A stretch of 64,000 bases of DNA from Brachycybe producta (GCA_036925085.1 JAUPFP010000025.1:992001-1056000), one strand, 5' to 3'. Shown: positions 22,936-34,494, numbered from the stretch's first letter. A program made the numbers and translations. The notes: generated by a model not told the origin, from the sequence alone.

Positions 22936-24235
22936 TTAATAAATCAGAAATAAGCTGAATACAAATTTTAAAGCCAAATAGAAAAGCCCTAAAAATGTTT
23001 CTCTTGTTTGGTTTTTCGGCATCCACAAGCAGAAAAAAGGCCAACTGAATTGAAGCTGATGATAAAATTTATATATTTTAAATAAATCTACTGAATTTAT
23101 TTAAAAGAAAAAAATGCTAAACTTGCTACAATTTTTAAAAGTCAAATAGAAAAGTAGTAAATTTTTTTTCGGTTATTTCGTTTTTAGTTCAAAAATCAAT
23201 ACGCAGAAAACGCCAACGGACAATAAAAGTTCTTAAATTTTGATAACTTCATTTTTATTTATTTTGCTTTTTTCTACTATACTTATTTCTGCCAAATAAT
23301 CAGAATAGAATTATATAGATTTATTTTTATTCAGTCAATGTTTTTATTGCATGTGGGGACCTTGGCTTGAAAACAATTGGCACACTTATCAATATTTAAA
23401 TACATAAACGTTTTGACTTTATGGGAGACACTCTGTATATTGAGTTTTTCACCCCATTTTTGTTGTTGTTGTTGTTGCAAATGTTATTCTTATTTAGTTT
23501 TGAAAACTTAGAATTTTTGGATGCACTGACTGTCAAAATCAGCTTTTCTTTTCATCCATTTTTTTTGTTAAAAAAAATCATTACTTTTTTTTCTGCAACA
23601 TATGAAATGAAAAAAATATCAATTTGTATTCAGCACAATTTGAACAAAAGAGTTTTTTTAGCTTTTAGAAAAAGATTTTCTTAGTCACTTATTTAATGTT
23701 TCATGGCCAACAGAAGTGAACTTCTATTTTATTATTATTATATGACGAATGGGGGGAAAACAAAGCCTATTCCCAATTGTTTACTCAAATAAAAGTTAAT
23801 CAATTGGAGTGACTGAATCTCTAAGGGAAGTTATGACAATGATGACAAGTTAAAATCAAAGGTAAATGTTTTTTTCTTCCTCTGTGTGTATTTAGATTTT
23901 CCATTTGAAATAACACAAAGAATTATCAACAGTTCTTGATTTTATCATTAGGCCTGGTTCAGATATCATGTAGGTTAAGGTAAAGTCGCTCTATACTGCG
24001 CATGTTCAGATTTCAATCACTGAGGGTGCATTGGTGCATTTCAATATTAGACTTGCGCACTAGAGAGGTGAAAACGATTTTTATATTGCCATAAAGTTTT
24101 ATTTTTTAAAGATATAATTGTGGTTTATGAAAATCTTTTTAGCAAGTTCGCCTGCTATTCTAGTTTTTAATAAAAATTTTATTTTTAAAGTTGCTTCTTT
24201 AGATTTTACAAATTACAGTTGCTTTCTCGATATAT
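22936..24235. other. No gene seen
   Basis: CAGAAA-family words recur at 23030-23360. The 87-codon frame at 23421-23684 is Phe- and Leu-rich and unsupported. Confidence 0.4.
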
Positions 24236-24237
24236 AT

Positions 24238-24720
24238 TCAGTGTTGCTTTTGTAGTTTATAAACTGCAATGGCAGTGCAACAGTTGCTTATGTAGTTTGT
24301 AAACTGTCACAGTTGCTTTTTGGTTTAGCTGCAACTGACACTGTTGCTTCTGGTAGCTTGGCTGCAGCTGACACTGTTGCTTCTGGTAGCTTGGCTGCAA
24401 CTGACACTGTTGCTTCTGGTAGTTTGGCTGCAACTGCCACAGTTGATTTGGTAGTTTGGCTGCAACTGCAACAGTTGCTTTTGTATCTTTGTTACAATTT
24501 GCAACAGTTGCTTTTGTATCTTGGTTGCAAACTGCAACAGTTGTTGTAAATTGCAATGTGTTCAGTTGATTTTATCGTTTGTTTTTAAACTGCAGCAGTT
24601 ACATTTGGATATAAAATTGAAACTGCAACAGTTGCTTTTATATTTTGTTTGTAAACGGCATTAGTGGTTTTTGGTAGTTTGGGTGTAAACTGCGTCAGTT
24701 GCTATTGTATTTTTAGGTAT
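24238..24720. repeat. 33-bp minisatellite, TTGCTTCTGGTAGCTTGG
   Basis: The central units (24312-24450) are near identical at 33 bp; outer units diverge to GCAACAGTTGCTTTTGTA. Frames of 70-99 codons on both strands come from it. Confidence 0.85.
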
Positions 24721-25057
24721 ACGCCTAAAATAAATGGTTATTTAATTTCGTCATATATATTCCTGATGGAGTTTAATGCAATATATAATATGCCACAATT
24801 GTGACATGCTTACTATTACTACTCATATTATATTCTTTTTCGTCCGTTATGCTTGAAAGAATTAGTAAATTGTTGGTTTCATCATATCACATTCACAGAC
24901 TAGCAATTATGGCTTCAATGTTGATGTCATTTTATATAATGAGTTTTTGAGTTTCCTTGGTGAATATAATATAATATGTAAAATTGCACCAAAATCAATT
25001 GGGATTCTTTTGTGATAAATTTTATTTTACATTTTTATTTTCATATTTGGTTTTATG

Positions 25058-25559
25058 TTAAGGTGGCTGAATAGAGGTATATATTTTGTTTTGGTCCCCT
25101 CGGACTTTCTCTATCTCCATAGTTGTTTTTGAAAAAATGTATTGTAACAAAAACGTCAAGTGAACGTTTTTTTAGAAACAACATTACGAAAAAAAAAAAA
25201 ATTCAAATTGTTTTCAAAAAACTAGAATGGTAAAAGATTATGCTGAAAGTTATTTTCATGACCCGTGTTTTGGTTTTTTTCTTTGACATTTCATAAAAAA
25301 AACTATTTTCGGCCTTTTTTAAACTGTCATAAAAAGTTTATTTTGAAAGATGTCATCATGAAAAAAAAAAAACGTAACATTATCAACAACTTTTCTAGTT
25401 TCTAAAACACTTTGAATTTTTTTTTTATGTAGTGTTTCTTTCTGAAAAACGTTTGCTTGATCGAAAACATACATGTTCTCAAAACCGCGGATTGAGAAAA
25501 AAGAGATTTCATCTAGAACATAATTGTCACTGCAATAAATATCTATTCAGCCACCTTAA
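25058..25559. mobile_element. TTAA MITE with GGTGGCTGAATAGA ends, copy 1
   Basis: TTAA at 25058-25061 and 25556-25559 enclose ends GGTGGCTGAATAGA and TCTATTCAGCCACC. The interior shares AGAAACAACATTACGAAAAA and AAACTAGAATGG with the copy at 43235 and, more distantly, with T1. Confidence 0.85.
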
Positions 25560-25700
25560 ATGTTTATTTATAAAACCTTCAGTTGTTAATGACGACAATG
25601 ATGATGTCGATGATGCCATTGTGGTCGTTCACAATGACACTCAATATTGTACATATGTATTTCACCTTTATTATTAATAATATATTTTAATATTCAACAG

Positions 25701-25962
25701 GTGGTGTGGGTGATAAATGAAGAGAAGCCAATGGAACAATTTAATACCAGATGACGTGTGCCAAAGTGTCATCTCTTTTAACAATGACTTCGACCGTTTG
25801 GTCAAATTGTTGCGTTCGATATTACGCGACAAAAGAGTCGGAAAAAGAAGGTTTACGCACGTCACTTTAGCTGGATACCAACTTGTTGCCATTCTAGTTT
25901 TTATGGTGTTACTTTTAACTGAATCAACTCTCTGCGTCTAATGGAATTTGAAAACAATAAAA
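25701..25962 (+). other. Candidate exon with acceptor and donor
   Basis: The interval is bounded by a pyrimidine-containing acceptor ending AACAG and a consensus donor GTAAGT, and is locally richer in GC than either side. It wholly contains the 74-codon frame. If spliced, it would be a 262-base exon. Confidence 0.35.
25717..25941 (+). CDS. Possible 74-residue single-pass membrane microprotein
   Basis: A 74-codon ATG frame lies wholly within an exon-like interval: acceptor TATTCAACAG ends at 25700 and donor GTAAGT starts at 25963. An in-frame TAA sits directly before the ATG, so this would be a complete product, not a continuation. The first half is polar (KRSQWNNLIPDDVCQ), followed by a basic stretch RDKRVGKRR. 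Near residues 50-68 comes a hydrophobic segment, LAGYQLVAILVFMVLLL, then a short tail ending in CV. Basic-then-hydrophobic order suggests a tail-anchored or small integral membrane protein. Codon use (GAC, CGT, GTC, TCG) is more gene-like than the flanks, and no repeat family covers it. It could instead be a 5' UTR exon with an upstream frame, an alternative exon that introduces a stop, or chance. I recognise no homologue. Confidence 0.4.
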   Translation: MKRSQWNNLIPDDVCQSVISFNNDFDRLVKLLRSILRDKRVGKRRFTHVTLAGYQLVAILVFMVLLLTESTLCV

Positions 25963-26200
25963 GTAAGTGCAATTTATGATTATTTTGTTGGTTTATTTGT
26001 GTGCAATTGTGTAACAAATTGAATGAAACTTATTTTCTAGTTCGGAATTTTCTTTCTAAACTTTTGTAGTTTTCAAACTCAACAATGTGTCTTGATGATT
26101 TATATTTATTTATTAATTCCGCAAGGAATTTCTATTGTTATTGCTGTTTTTGTTGTTGTTATATATTGAATTGGGGGTTTTTTTTTTCTCTTTCTCTGTA

Positions 26201-26270
26201 AACTCTTTTTTGAAGTAATTCTGCCAACAATTGCAAACCAATTGTTGGCAGAATTACTTCAAAAAGAGTT
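26201..26270 (+). repeat. Near-perfect 32-bp hairpin
   Basis: The left arm (26201-26233) contains GAAGTAATTCTGCCAACAAT; the right arm (26239-26270) is its inverse with one extra T bulged in the left. The loop is CAAAC. No family member is seen elsewhere. It could be a foldback or an unprocessed small-RNA hairpin. Confidence 0.75.
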
Positions 26271-26309
26271 CAGACATTCAGATACAAAAGTTTGTTCTGA
26301 AAAGTATTT

Positions 26310-27600
26310 TGGGAGGTTTTGAATGGGAAGTTAATACCTCCTTATATTCAAAAATGTTAATTATTCTGTCTTTCAGAACCAAAATGAAGAGAAACTTAAT
26401 TTAAAGTGTTTTAGAAACTAGAAGAGTATTCAATCAATTTAAAAGTATTTTCTGGTCCCCGATATCTTTTAAAATATACCTTTTATGGTAATTTGAATTT
26501 TGAAAAGAGCAAAATTTTGACTTTTTCACAATTTTTTGAATAATTTTGTTGTGAAAAACGGAGATTCTTTAAACTGAAATTGTCGTAAAGGATTTATTTT
26601 GAAATATAACGACAAAAATCTCTTTTAAGTGACTTAAATGTATTTAACTCTTCTAGTTTCTAAAACACTTTCAATTTTATCTTAAGGTGGGGGGTTTAAA
26701 GTATAAACACCTCCTTGAATAATAATTATTCCGTCTTTCAAGGTTTTGAAGAGAAACTTGAATGTGGCTTAGAAAGTAGAGGAGTAGCTCGATCACTTCA
26801 GGGTATTTTTTATTATCTTTCAAAATATGCTTTTTATGTTAGAAGAGATAATATTTTTAAAAAAATTTGTCAGTAAAAACTTACTTAACATGAAAATATC
26901 CTTAAGTGATTGAGTTACCCTTCTAGTTTATATTTTACCTTCTAGTTTCGCTTAATTTTGGTTCTGAAAGACCGAAAAATTACCTTAAGATTTATGAACA
27001 GGTGGTTTCGTAATGCTGGTTAAGTAGAAATTGAAAGTGTGTTAGAAACTAGAAGGGTAACTGAATTACTTAATATTATTTTTAATTGGTTGTTATCTTT
27101 TAAAAAATAAGCTTTTTATGTCCGGTTTGAAGAAGTCAACTTGTTTTCTTCAAAAGTTTATTTTTGATAGATCAACAGATAAACAAGATGAACAGGAAAA
27201 TATATTCTTTAAGGAGAAATTGAAAGGGTTAAAAACTAGAATGGTAGCTGGATCACTCTAGGTGGGTTTAAAGTATAAACACCTCTCGAACGAACTCTTT
27301 GATTATTATGTCTTTCAGGTGCAAATGAAGAGAATCATTAATGTGGTTTAAAAACTAGAAGGGTAAGCCAGGTATAGCTCGATTACCTAAGGGGTATTTT
27401 TATGTTGATATTTTTCAAAATAAGATTTTTATGTCAGTTTGCAATTTACTGAACTTTAAGGGAAAAGTTTTATTTTGAAAGATATCAACATGAAAATATC
27501 CTTAAGCGATTGAGCTACCCTTCTAGTTTTTAAAACACGTTTTAGTTATTTTTTAATTTTGTCCTGCTGAAATTTTCAGTCAGAAAAATCAAAGAGATCA
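26310..27600. repeat. T1 cluster, three to four copies
   Basis: TTAA starts at 26682, with ends near 26990. Other copies are marked by TTAGAAACTAGAAG at about 26412 and 27045, and AAAAACTAGAAGGGTAAG near 27350. Copies are back-to-back and partly overlapping. Confidence 0.7.
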
Positions 27601-27615
27601 AAAACCAGGTTTGTA

Positions 27616-27929
27616 CGGAGCCTTGTAAAGGACACACGAGATTTTTTTTTTTAAATCTTGACATGTCGACTTTAATTTTGACAATGTCGACTTTTTAATG
27701 TGTTTTATTCGGCCACGTTAATTATGCCATGTTGTGCGCACCATACTCTAATAATAAAATTATTGCTGCTACTAGAGGGCGCTTGCAATAATTTAATTAA
27801 TAGAGTATGGTGCGCGCAACATGGTATAATTAACATAGCCGAATAAAAGATTAAAAGTCGACATTGTCGAAATTAAAGTCGACATGTAGAGATTAAAAAA
27901 ATTTTGCGAAACTCCTCTGTAGGGCTTCA
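27616..27929. mobile_element. Mariner-like MITE, second copy
   Basis: TA-flanked; it starts CGGAGCCTTGTAAAGGACA and ends TGTAGGGCTTCA. The central palindrome GTTGTGCGCACCATACTCTA is conserved with the copy at 7715. Confidence 0.75.
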
Positions 27930-28179
27930 TAGATTTGTTCCTAAACCAATCTGAAGTTCTGAACATAAAATTCAGTTTGCACACAATGCAATATTCCTTT
28001 CCATTTCGTGTTAAACGTTTTTTCTTTTTTCTGTATATCAAAATGGTTTTTAGAACTTTTTTTTTTCTCTAGCAATGCTGCGTCGACAACAAGATAACAA
28101 TGGACCACTTTTTCTGGTACAATATACAGTAGTTTGGCACTGAGATAAGATTACTTTTGGTCACAAGACACAGTATATT

Positions 28180-28313
28180 TTATTTCTCTCTCTCTCTCTC
28201 TATCTATCTACCAAGAATGAGCATCCTGTTCATTGGTAATTTATTCCATGTATTTATTCTATTGGGAATACTTTTACTTTCCTTTTCGAACCCCCCCCCC
28301 CCCCCCCCCCCCA
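28180..28313. repeat. (CT)n and poly-C tracts
   Basis: A CT run at 28183-28200 and about 24 consecutive C at 28290-28313. The 86-codon frame across them is an artefact. Confidence 0.8.
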
Positions 28314-28523
28314 AGATGTTTTTTTCTCCTTCAGTCAGTCTATCATTGAATGTCTATTTTATTGACTTTTGCCTAGTGTTTGATTTTTCTCTTGAGTTTC
28401 TTTTCTCTCTTCTATGACGTGTGTTCGTGTATGTTATGTGTCTATTAGACACCTGTAGCTCTTTTTTTTTGTTGCAATCATAGTAGTAAGGGTTCTAGGT
28501 AATTTTTTTTCCATAGATTGTTA

Positions 28524-29044
28524 TGGAGCCCTGCAGAGTACTGTACTTTTGCAAATTTTGTTTTAGTCTCGACATGTCGACTTTATTCTCGACAGTTGAC
28601 TTTATTCTCGACATGTCGACTTTTTTTTATTAAACTCGACATGTCGACTTTTTTTTTATTAAACTCGACATGTCGACTTTAATCTCGACATGTCGACTTT
28701 TTTTTATTAAACTCGACATGTCGACTTTTTTTTTTATTAAACTCGACATGTCGACTTTAATCTCGACATGTCGACTTTTAATCTCTTTTATTCGGCCATG
28801 TTAATTATGCCATGTTGCGCGCACCATACTCTAATAATTAAATTATTGCAAGCGCCCTCTTGTAGCAACAATAATTTAATTATTAGAGCATGGGGCACAC
28901 AACGTGGCATTATTAACAAGGGCGAATAAAAGAAAGATAAAGTCGACATGTCGAGTTTTAAAAAAAGTCGACATGTCGAAAATGAAGTTAACATGTCGAG
29001 ATTTTATATAAAAAAAATCTTGCATGAGCTCTTATGGAGCTCCT
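28524..29044. mobile_element. Mariner-like MITE with TCGACATGTCGA array
   Basis: The left half holds about nine CTCGACATGTCGACTTT units separated by T-rich spacers. The centre is the ATGCCATGTTGCGCGCACCA palindrome. The right half has the inverse units. The ends are degraded CGGAGCCCTG termini next to TA. Confidence 0.8.
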
Positions 29045-29708
29045 TACTTTTCCATAGATTGTGTTATATAATATTATATGGCCTTTGTTTGCCATATGTG
29101 TTTGTGTGCTCAATTAATATGCATGGAGTCGGGTTGATGTGTGGAAAAGGAAGGTTGGAATTCATTTTTTGTTTGTTGTCGTTTGCTTTTGCTGGTTTTC
29201 AACACACATGCATACATACAACGGCAGTTTACGCAGTAGAGCCATGGGCGCCCGCAAAGACTGGGTGCGTTCAGTTCTTAACAGTGAAGTAGTTAGGTTT
29301 TTAGCGCCCGGCAGTAAAAATCTTCAGTGCCTACCCTCAAATATATTTTTTAAAAAAAAACAAATATAGAAATTCAGAAATAAACAAAAAAATTGCGTTT
29401 TTTAGTTACAGATCCTGTTTAGAGGCTAGAATTCAAAGGTGAAATTTGGGCGTCTTTTTAGTCATAATTAATATAAATTATGTTACGTACACGACATCAC
29501 AACCAATTTTTTTCTTTCAATAAATATTCGCAAAAAAACACATTAAATGGATTGTAACACCCTCCATCTACCAGGTGTATCTATCAGTCAATATCTTTTA
29601 AAATCAATTTTTGTTTGTTTTACAACATTTGCAAATGATGCACTTTTTTTTATGATTTTTTTTATGTCAAAACTTCAAAAGTACCAAAAAATGTCAGTTA
29701 CATGGTAA

Positions 29709-30110
29709 TCCTAATGAATTGAGCCCAATCAAAAAAATGACCTGGCTCAAACAGCCCATTGGGTGTACTAACGAGCCCAATTGTTTTTAGCCCCAGCTCA
29801 ATTGTTTGTACTGCTGCAGTACAAAGTTCAAAGGCTGTTTTGGGCCCTAAGGAATTGAGCCCAATCAAAAAAAAATACCTGGCTCAAACAGCCCATTGGA
29901 TGTACTAGCTAGCCCAATTGTTTTCAGTCCTAGCTCATTCATTTGTACTGCTGCCTGTGAAGTTGGCAGTACATTTTTCAAGGGCCATTTTAAAGTGTTA
30001 GGAATGTGGCCCATTCGCTAAATGTGGCTGGCTCAATCAGCCCATTCAATTGTCTTTCTAGCCCAATTGCGTCCTGCTCTGGCCCATTCATTTGTACTGC
30101 CAACTTCACA
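29709..30110. repeat. Tandem repeat, three units of about 140-150 bp
   Basis: Units begin near 29709, 29846 and 29998 with AATTGAGCCCAATC or a variant. They contain GGCTCAAACAGCCCATT and CATTTGTACTGC, and the third is most diverged. GCCAACTTCACAG at the end inverts CTGTGAAGTTGGC in the second unit. Confidence 0.75.
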
Positions 30111-30129
30111 GATGCATTTAATACAATAT

Positions 30130-31019
30130 TTACTAAAAACTATAAAATGCGTATTTTGAGGGCTTTTTAAATTTCAGAGGCTCTTCAAAAGGCTTTAAAT
30201 GATTTGGGGCATTTTTTTCTGGTACATACTGTATAAAAATAAGGAGATTATTTCTAGGACCTTCTTTGTTTTTCACCCTTTTTTCAACATTTTTTTTTTG
30301 TAAGTCTTTGAAAGAAAATACTTCTTTTTGTGTTTCATTTGTTTTCTTCTTACTTAAAGCAATTTTTTTGTTTATTCATTTTGCTTTTTCAAAAGTGTTA
30401 TCTTTCTTTTTTATCATTTTTCATAAAAAATCACTAAAGCTTTTTTGGCCCCGTAAAACTTTCAAAAATGTAAGAAACAAACGACCCAAAAAAAAATTAT
30501 TGTTGAATTGATCTAATTTCAATGTGGTTTTTAATCAGCTTTTCAATTTTCTATTTAAAGCCGTGGTATTAAGTGGCATAATTAGTTTTCCTTTTGCTAA
30601 TTTATTTTCATGTTAATAGTTTTTTCTCCCAAAAAAAAAAAGGGTTATTACTTGTAAATGCAATTTGCGTGTCAAAAATTTTCATTTATTAAAAAATTGC
30701 ATTTTAAGATTTATTGGCTTAATAAATAAGTTGCTTTGTACTTAATTAGCGAGAGAGAGAGAGAGAGAGAAACACCCCCCCCTCCCAATAAATCAGATTT
30801 AGGTGAACAAAATTTTATGTATTTAAAATGTCAACCTACACCTTTAAATAAATGTGACACAAAAACAAATTTACAAAGTGATTCAGAGATGAAGGGTTTT
30901 TTAATCATAACTCAAGATTCCAATTATTAATAATTTATGTCACATTTATGATTCATACATAAAAAATCAATGTAACAGTGAAAAAAAAACTTTCAAATGA
31001 AAGCGAATTGGTTTCAACT
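30130..31019. other. No gene; (GA)n tract
   Basis: A GA run lies at 30750-30770 followed by poly-C. Remaining sequence is AT-rich. The 81-codon frame at 30266 is Phe/Lys-rich and unsupported. Confidence 0.45.
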
Positions 31020-31270
31020 TTAAGTTGTGTTTTGAAAGTGTAAACGCTCCTCTTTTTTTAAGTATTTTAGAAACTAGAAGCGAGTAGTTGAAACACTTTT
31101 AAATAAAGTTTGAGCTACTCTTCTAGTTTCTAACACTATTACTAATTTCAATTCATTTTGCTCCTTAAATGCAGAATGACCAGAGTTGCAAAATCAACAT
31201 TCAGTTACAATTCTAGTTTCTAACTTAATATATCAATTCCTCCTTAGTTCTGATTCTGAAGTTCAGAATA
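31020..31270. repeat. T1 relic
   Basis: TTAAGTTGTGTTTTGAAAGTG, TTTTAGAAACTAGAAGC and two TTCTAGTTTCTAAC arms are present in shortened form. Confidence 0.6.
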
Positions 31271-31741
31271 ACCAAGGTTGTCATATGACAGTAAATTGTC
31301 ACATCTAGCTCATAACTGTTACATTGACAAATGCAAATTACAAAATATTATCGTGACAAACGTTTTCATATGACTGGTACACAGAATAATATGAAAGTCG
31401 CAATAATAAATTAAAATATTAGCGCACAAGCAGTGACATCATAGGGTATTATTGTCACAAAGTTTTGATTTTTTTTTGTTTCAATATGCAATAATTTGTA
31501 TCTGGACTAGAATTATGGAGGTTGGAAACGGATTACTTAAAATAAAACCTACAAATTTGGGCGTTTCTTAATTCTGTTGCCTGATTTGCACTTTTATGCG
31601 CAAGTGGTGCATTTATTTGTTAGTTACACCCATTGACATTATCAGATTATTTAATGTCTATATTTGAGTACAGATATTATGAGAGATTAATAAAATTGAG
31701 CATGTACTCAAGAGCAGCTACTAAAAAAGAAGAGGATTACG

Positions 31742-31842
31742 GGTTGTATTCTTAATAAGTTTTTTTTGAAAGGATGTTTCATGTAAAAGTTTATAAGTTT
31801 AGCGCCACTTTTGATTTCGGATTCATTAAGAATACAACCCTA
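31742..31842. mobile_element. Small TA-flanked MITE, GGGTTGTATTCTTAA ends
   Basis: CGGGTTGTATTCTTAATAAG at the left is matched by CATTAAGAATACAACCC at the right, with TA on both sides. The inner AAGTTTAGCG motif recalls the CCTCCGTATTC family. Confidence 0.65.
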
Positions 31843-31959
31843 AGTGCTCAATAAATAATGCTGTAAGGAGCAGGTGCTCACTTCTAGCCAATTAATACGA
31901 AATCTATGGAGCAACTACTTATTTTTATTCTTACAAGATTAAGTAGGCACATTATAACA

Positions 31960-32215
31960 TGAATAGATACTCTGTCTGAGCATGTGCTCATAACATGAGT
32001 AGATGCTCCCAGTTTGAGCAGGTGTTTATAACATGAGTAGATGCTCCCAGTTTGAGCAGGTGCTCTTAACTTGAGTAGATGCTCCCAGTTTGAGCAGGTG
32101 CTCTTAACATGAGTAGATGCTCCCAGTTTGAGCAGGTGCTCTTAACATGAGTAGATGCTCCCTGTTTGAGCAGGTGCTCATAACATGAGTAGATGCTCCC
32201 AGTTTGAGTATCTAA
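31960..32215. repeat. 38-bp minisatellite, GAGTAGATGCTCCCAG
   Basis: About six units of GAGTAGATGCTCCCAGTTTG AGCAGGTGCTCTTAACAT lie in direct tandem. GAGCA/TGCTC words recur, so each unit can form short hairpins. Confidence 0.85.
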
Positions 32216-32689
32216 TCACGCATTTTATTCATCATCAACTGGAGAATCTGCTCCAAAAACTTGAGCACAAAGAGCATATGCTCGCTTTTGTTTATAGAAC
32301 CCATTGTGTTTAATATTATTAAATTGCAGTACTTTACGGAACACACAGTAATTATTGGGGTATTTTTTCTCGGTCGTAGGTGGCAGTAAAACTGATGGAA
32401 ATAAACATTAATTAATATTTACAATTTTATTCCCAAATGAAATTTAATGAGAATGGTGGGGAAAATAACGAAAACAGACAGACAGATTAATAATAACACA
32501 TTTATGGAAAAATGAATAACTATGCAAATTAAAAGAATTAAGTTCTTAACAATTTTGAGAGTCAATTTTAGTCTGTGACAGCTGAGAATTTTTATAAGCT
32601 GCCATTACAGAAAAAAAATATGCAAATGAAGGAGAATAATAAAATATAATTTAATATGGTACGTTTTCAGAAACAACATTAAGATGTTT

Positions 32690-32910
32690 TATGAAGAAAT
32701 GATTTTCAAATGTCTGAAATTGTGTTAGAAACTAGAATGGCAGTAGAATCAACCAATAGTATTTTTCATGTTTGATAATAATCTTTCAAAATAAACTTTT
32801 TATAGACAAAAATTACGCTAGTATCTTCAAAGTGACATAAAAAGCTTATTTTAAAAGATAACGACTTAAGAAAAAATTGTAGGTGTTTTAGAAGCTAGAA
32901 GAGTTGTATC
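32690..32910. repeat. T1 relic
   Basis: TTAGAAACTAGAATGGCAG, AAAATAAACTTTTTATAGAC and AAAAAGCTTATTTTAAAAGA are all present. The right terminus is lost. Confidence 0.6.
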
Positions 32911-33187
32911 ACAATTGTCGATTTTCGATTTTCGTTTTTCACAAAAAAAAAAAAATGTTGGCATTTTGTGCCAAAAAAATTCAAATTTGGCCATTTTCAT
33001 GTTGCTTATTTGCTCAAGACGGCGACAGGAAGTGATTCTGTTACTTTTACAAAAAATCTAGTTATTCTTATAGTTTCATTCAAAATGTAGAATAATTTAT
33101 GCAAAAATAAATAAAATTATATAAAGTATTATGCAAATAGATATTATAATTTACAGGATGAGTCTGCGTCAAGCGATTTCTTATAAG

Positions 33188-34053
33188 TAGAGCTCGGATA
33201 TTTATGCAATAGCTCAATCAAATGTTTCTCAATCTGTGGCACTAGTGCCAATTGTGAAGTAATAATCCCGTTTAGATTTAAGAAACAATTATTTTTCAAC
33301 CAAAAATACTGATTAGAGGCTAAAACTCTAGTTGAGAACTGATAGTAATTTCTAATTAGCAGGGCAAGGAGGTTCATGCAAATGCATGTTTAGTATTCTG
33401 GCTCAGAATTCATATGCCTGATGAGATAGGAACATGATTCATATCATGCTGAAGCTAAACATATGAATTTTATAATGCATGTTTTTGCATATTTTGTCAT
33501 TTCTTTTCAAAGCATGCATATTTTGCCAAAATTGGCAAAAAAAAGTGCATAAATTGTAATTTTTGCAATTTGTGGAAATTACTGTTTATAAGGGGAACAT
33601 AGAATCAGGTTCATCTATAAATAAAATTAATGATGAAATTGATACAAATGATACTCTGAACCACTTACGCTCCTCCTCGTACATCCTTTGGATGTTGAGA
33701 GAAATATTTTACTAAATATTAAAATTTTTTGACAAAAAATCGATAAAGTTGAAAATTTAAAAATGTTGCTTGTTTTCCATTGCAATATGTAAGTTCTAAT
33801 GAAACATTTTTTTTCAATTTCCATGGTTGAAATTTTGAATAAGATTTTTTTACAGTGCATATTTAATGGCATATTTAGTTATATTTTGTTGCATGAGTTG
33901 TTGTTTTTAAGTGCATGAACCTCCTTGCCCTGCTAATTAGACATCTACCCACTAAACCAGCCTTTTTTTATTAGAAAAAGCATAATTGCAGTTACTCTAA
34001 AGGGTCATATAAATTGAGTCATTTGCTTGATATTGCATAAAATTCCGAGCTCA
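33188..34053. mobile_element. TAGGGCTCGG-family hAT MITE carrying a nested insertion
   Basis: The outer ends are TAGAGCTCGGATATTTATGC and TTGCATAAAATTCCGAGCTC. The middle is interrupted at the GATAGTAA...ACATCTA position by the element at 33360-33932. Without the insertion it matches the other family copies. Confidence 0.8.
33360..33932. mobile_element. Nested hAT-like element, TSD CTAATTAG
   Basis: The ends are perfect 21-bp inverse repeats beginning CAGGGCAAGGAGGTTCATGC. CTAATTAG is identical at 33352-33359 and 33933-33940. The 573 bp interior has ATGCATGTTT and TGCATATTTTG words and no transposase frame. Perfect ends and target duplication suggest one of the youngest insertions here. Confidence 0.93.
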
Positions 34054-34494
34054 ATGTATACGGATTTTTTTTTTCTTCTCTCCACTCAACCCTGTAAAAA
34101 ATACACTTTTATTAAATTTTGTATATTTTAGAGCAATGAACCCTGCACTTTTGAGAAATAATGCGATTTTATATTACATTACTTTTTGTTGTTTAGTTTT
34201 GTATGTATTTTGGTCGCCCGTGTGAGTTAATGCGCTCGTGGTATTTAATTATGCAATTTATGCAAATTAGTTTTCTTCAGAAGTGCATTTTGATATCAAG
34301 AGTCTTATTTGCTTGAGTAATAAGTGTGCATTAACCCGTAGTATGTATAATAAACCATTTGAAGCTTAATCTCAATTGAAATTTAACTCAATCAACTAAC
34401 AGGAATTGCTTTATTTTCTGTAATAAATTTGGTGCATTATCCTTAGGTGTGTACTCAAAAGGACCAGATTAAGTTCTACTTTAATTTGACAGCC

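Noticed and set aside
24257-24556. Gln-rich 99-codon reverse frame
   Set aside because: Product of the 33-bp minisatellite.
25432-25677. 81-codon frame ending in an acidic Asp-rich stretch
   Set aside because: It starts inside the TTAA MITE (25058-25559), so at least half is transposon. The Asp-rich end alone cannot be shown to be an exon.
25840-25880. KRRFT string in the microprotein, recalling long PDE4 isoforms
   Set aside because: Only five residues agree and no donor or downstream exon of that family is present, so this is chance.
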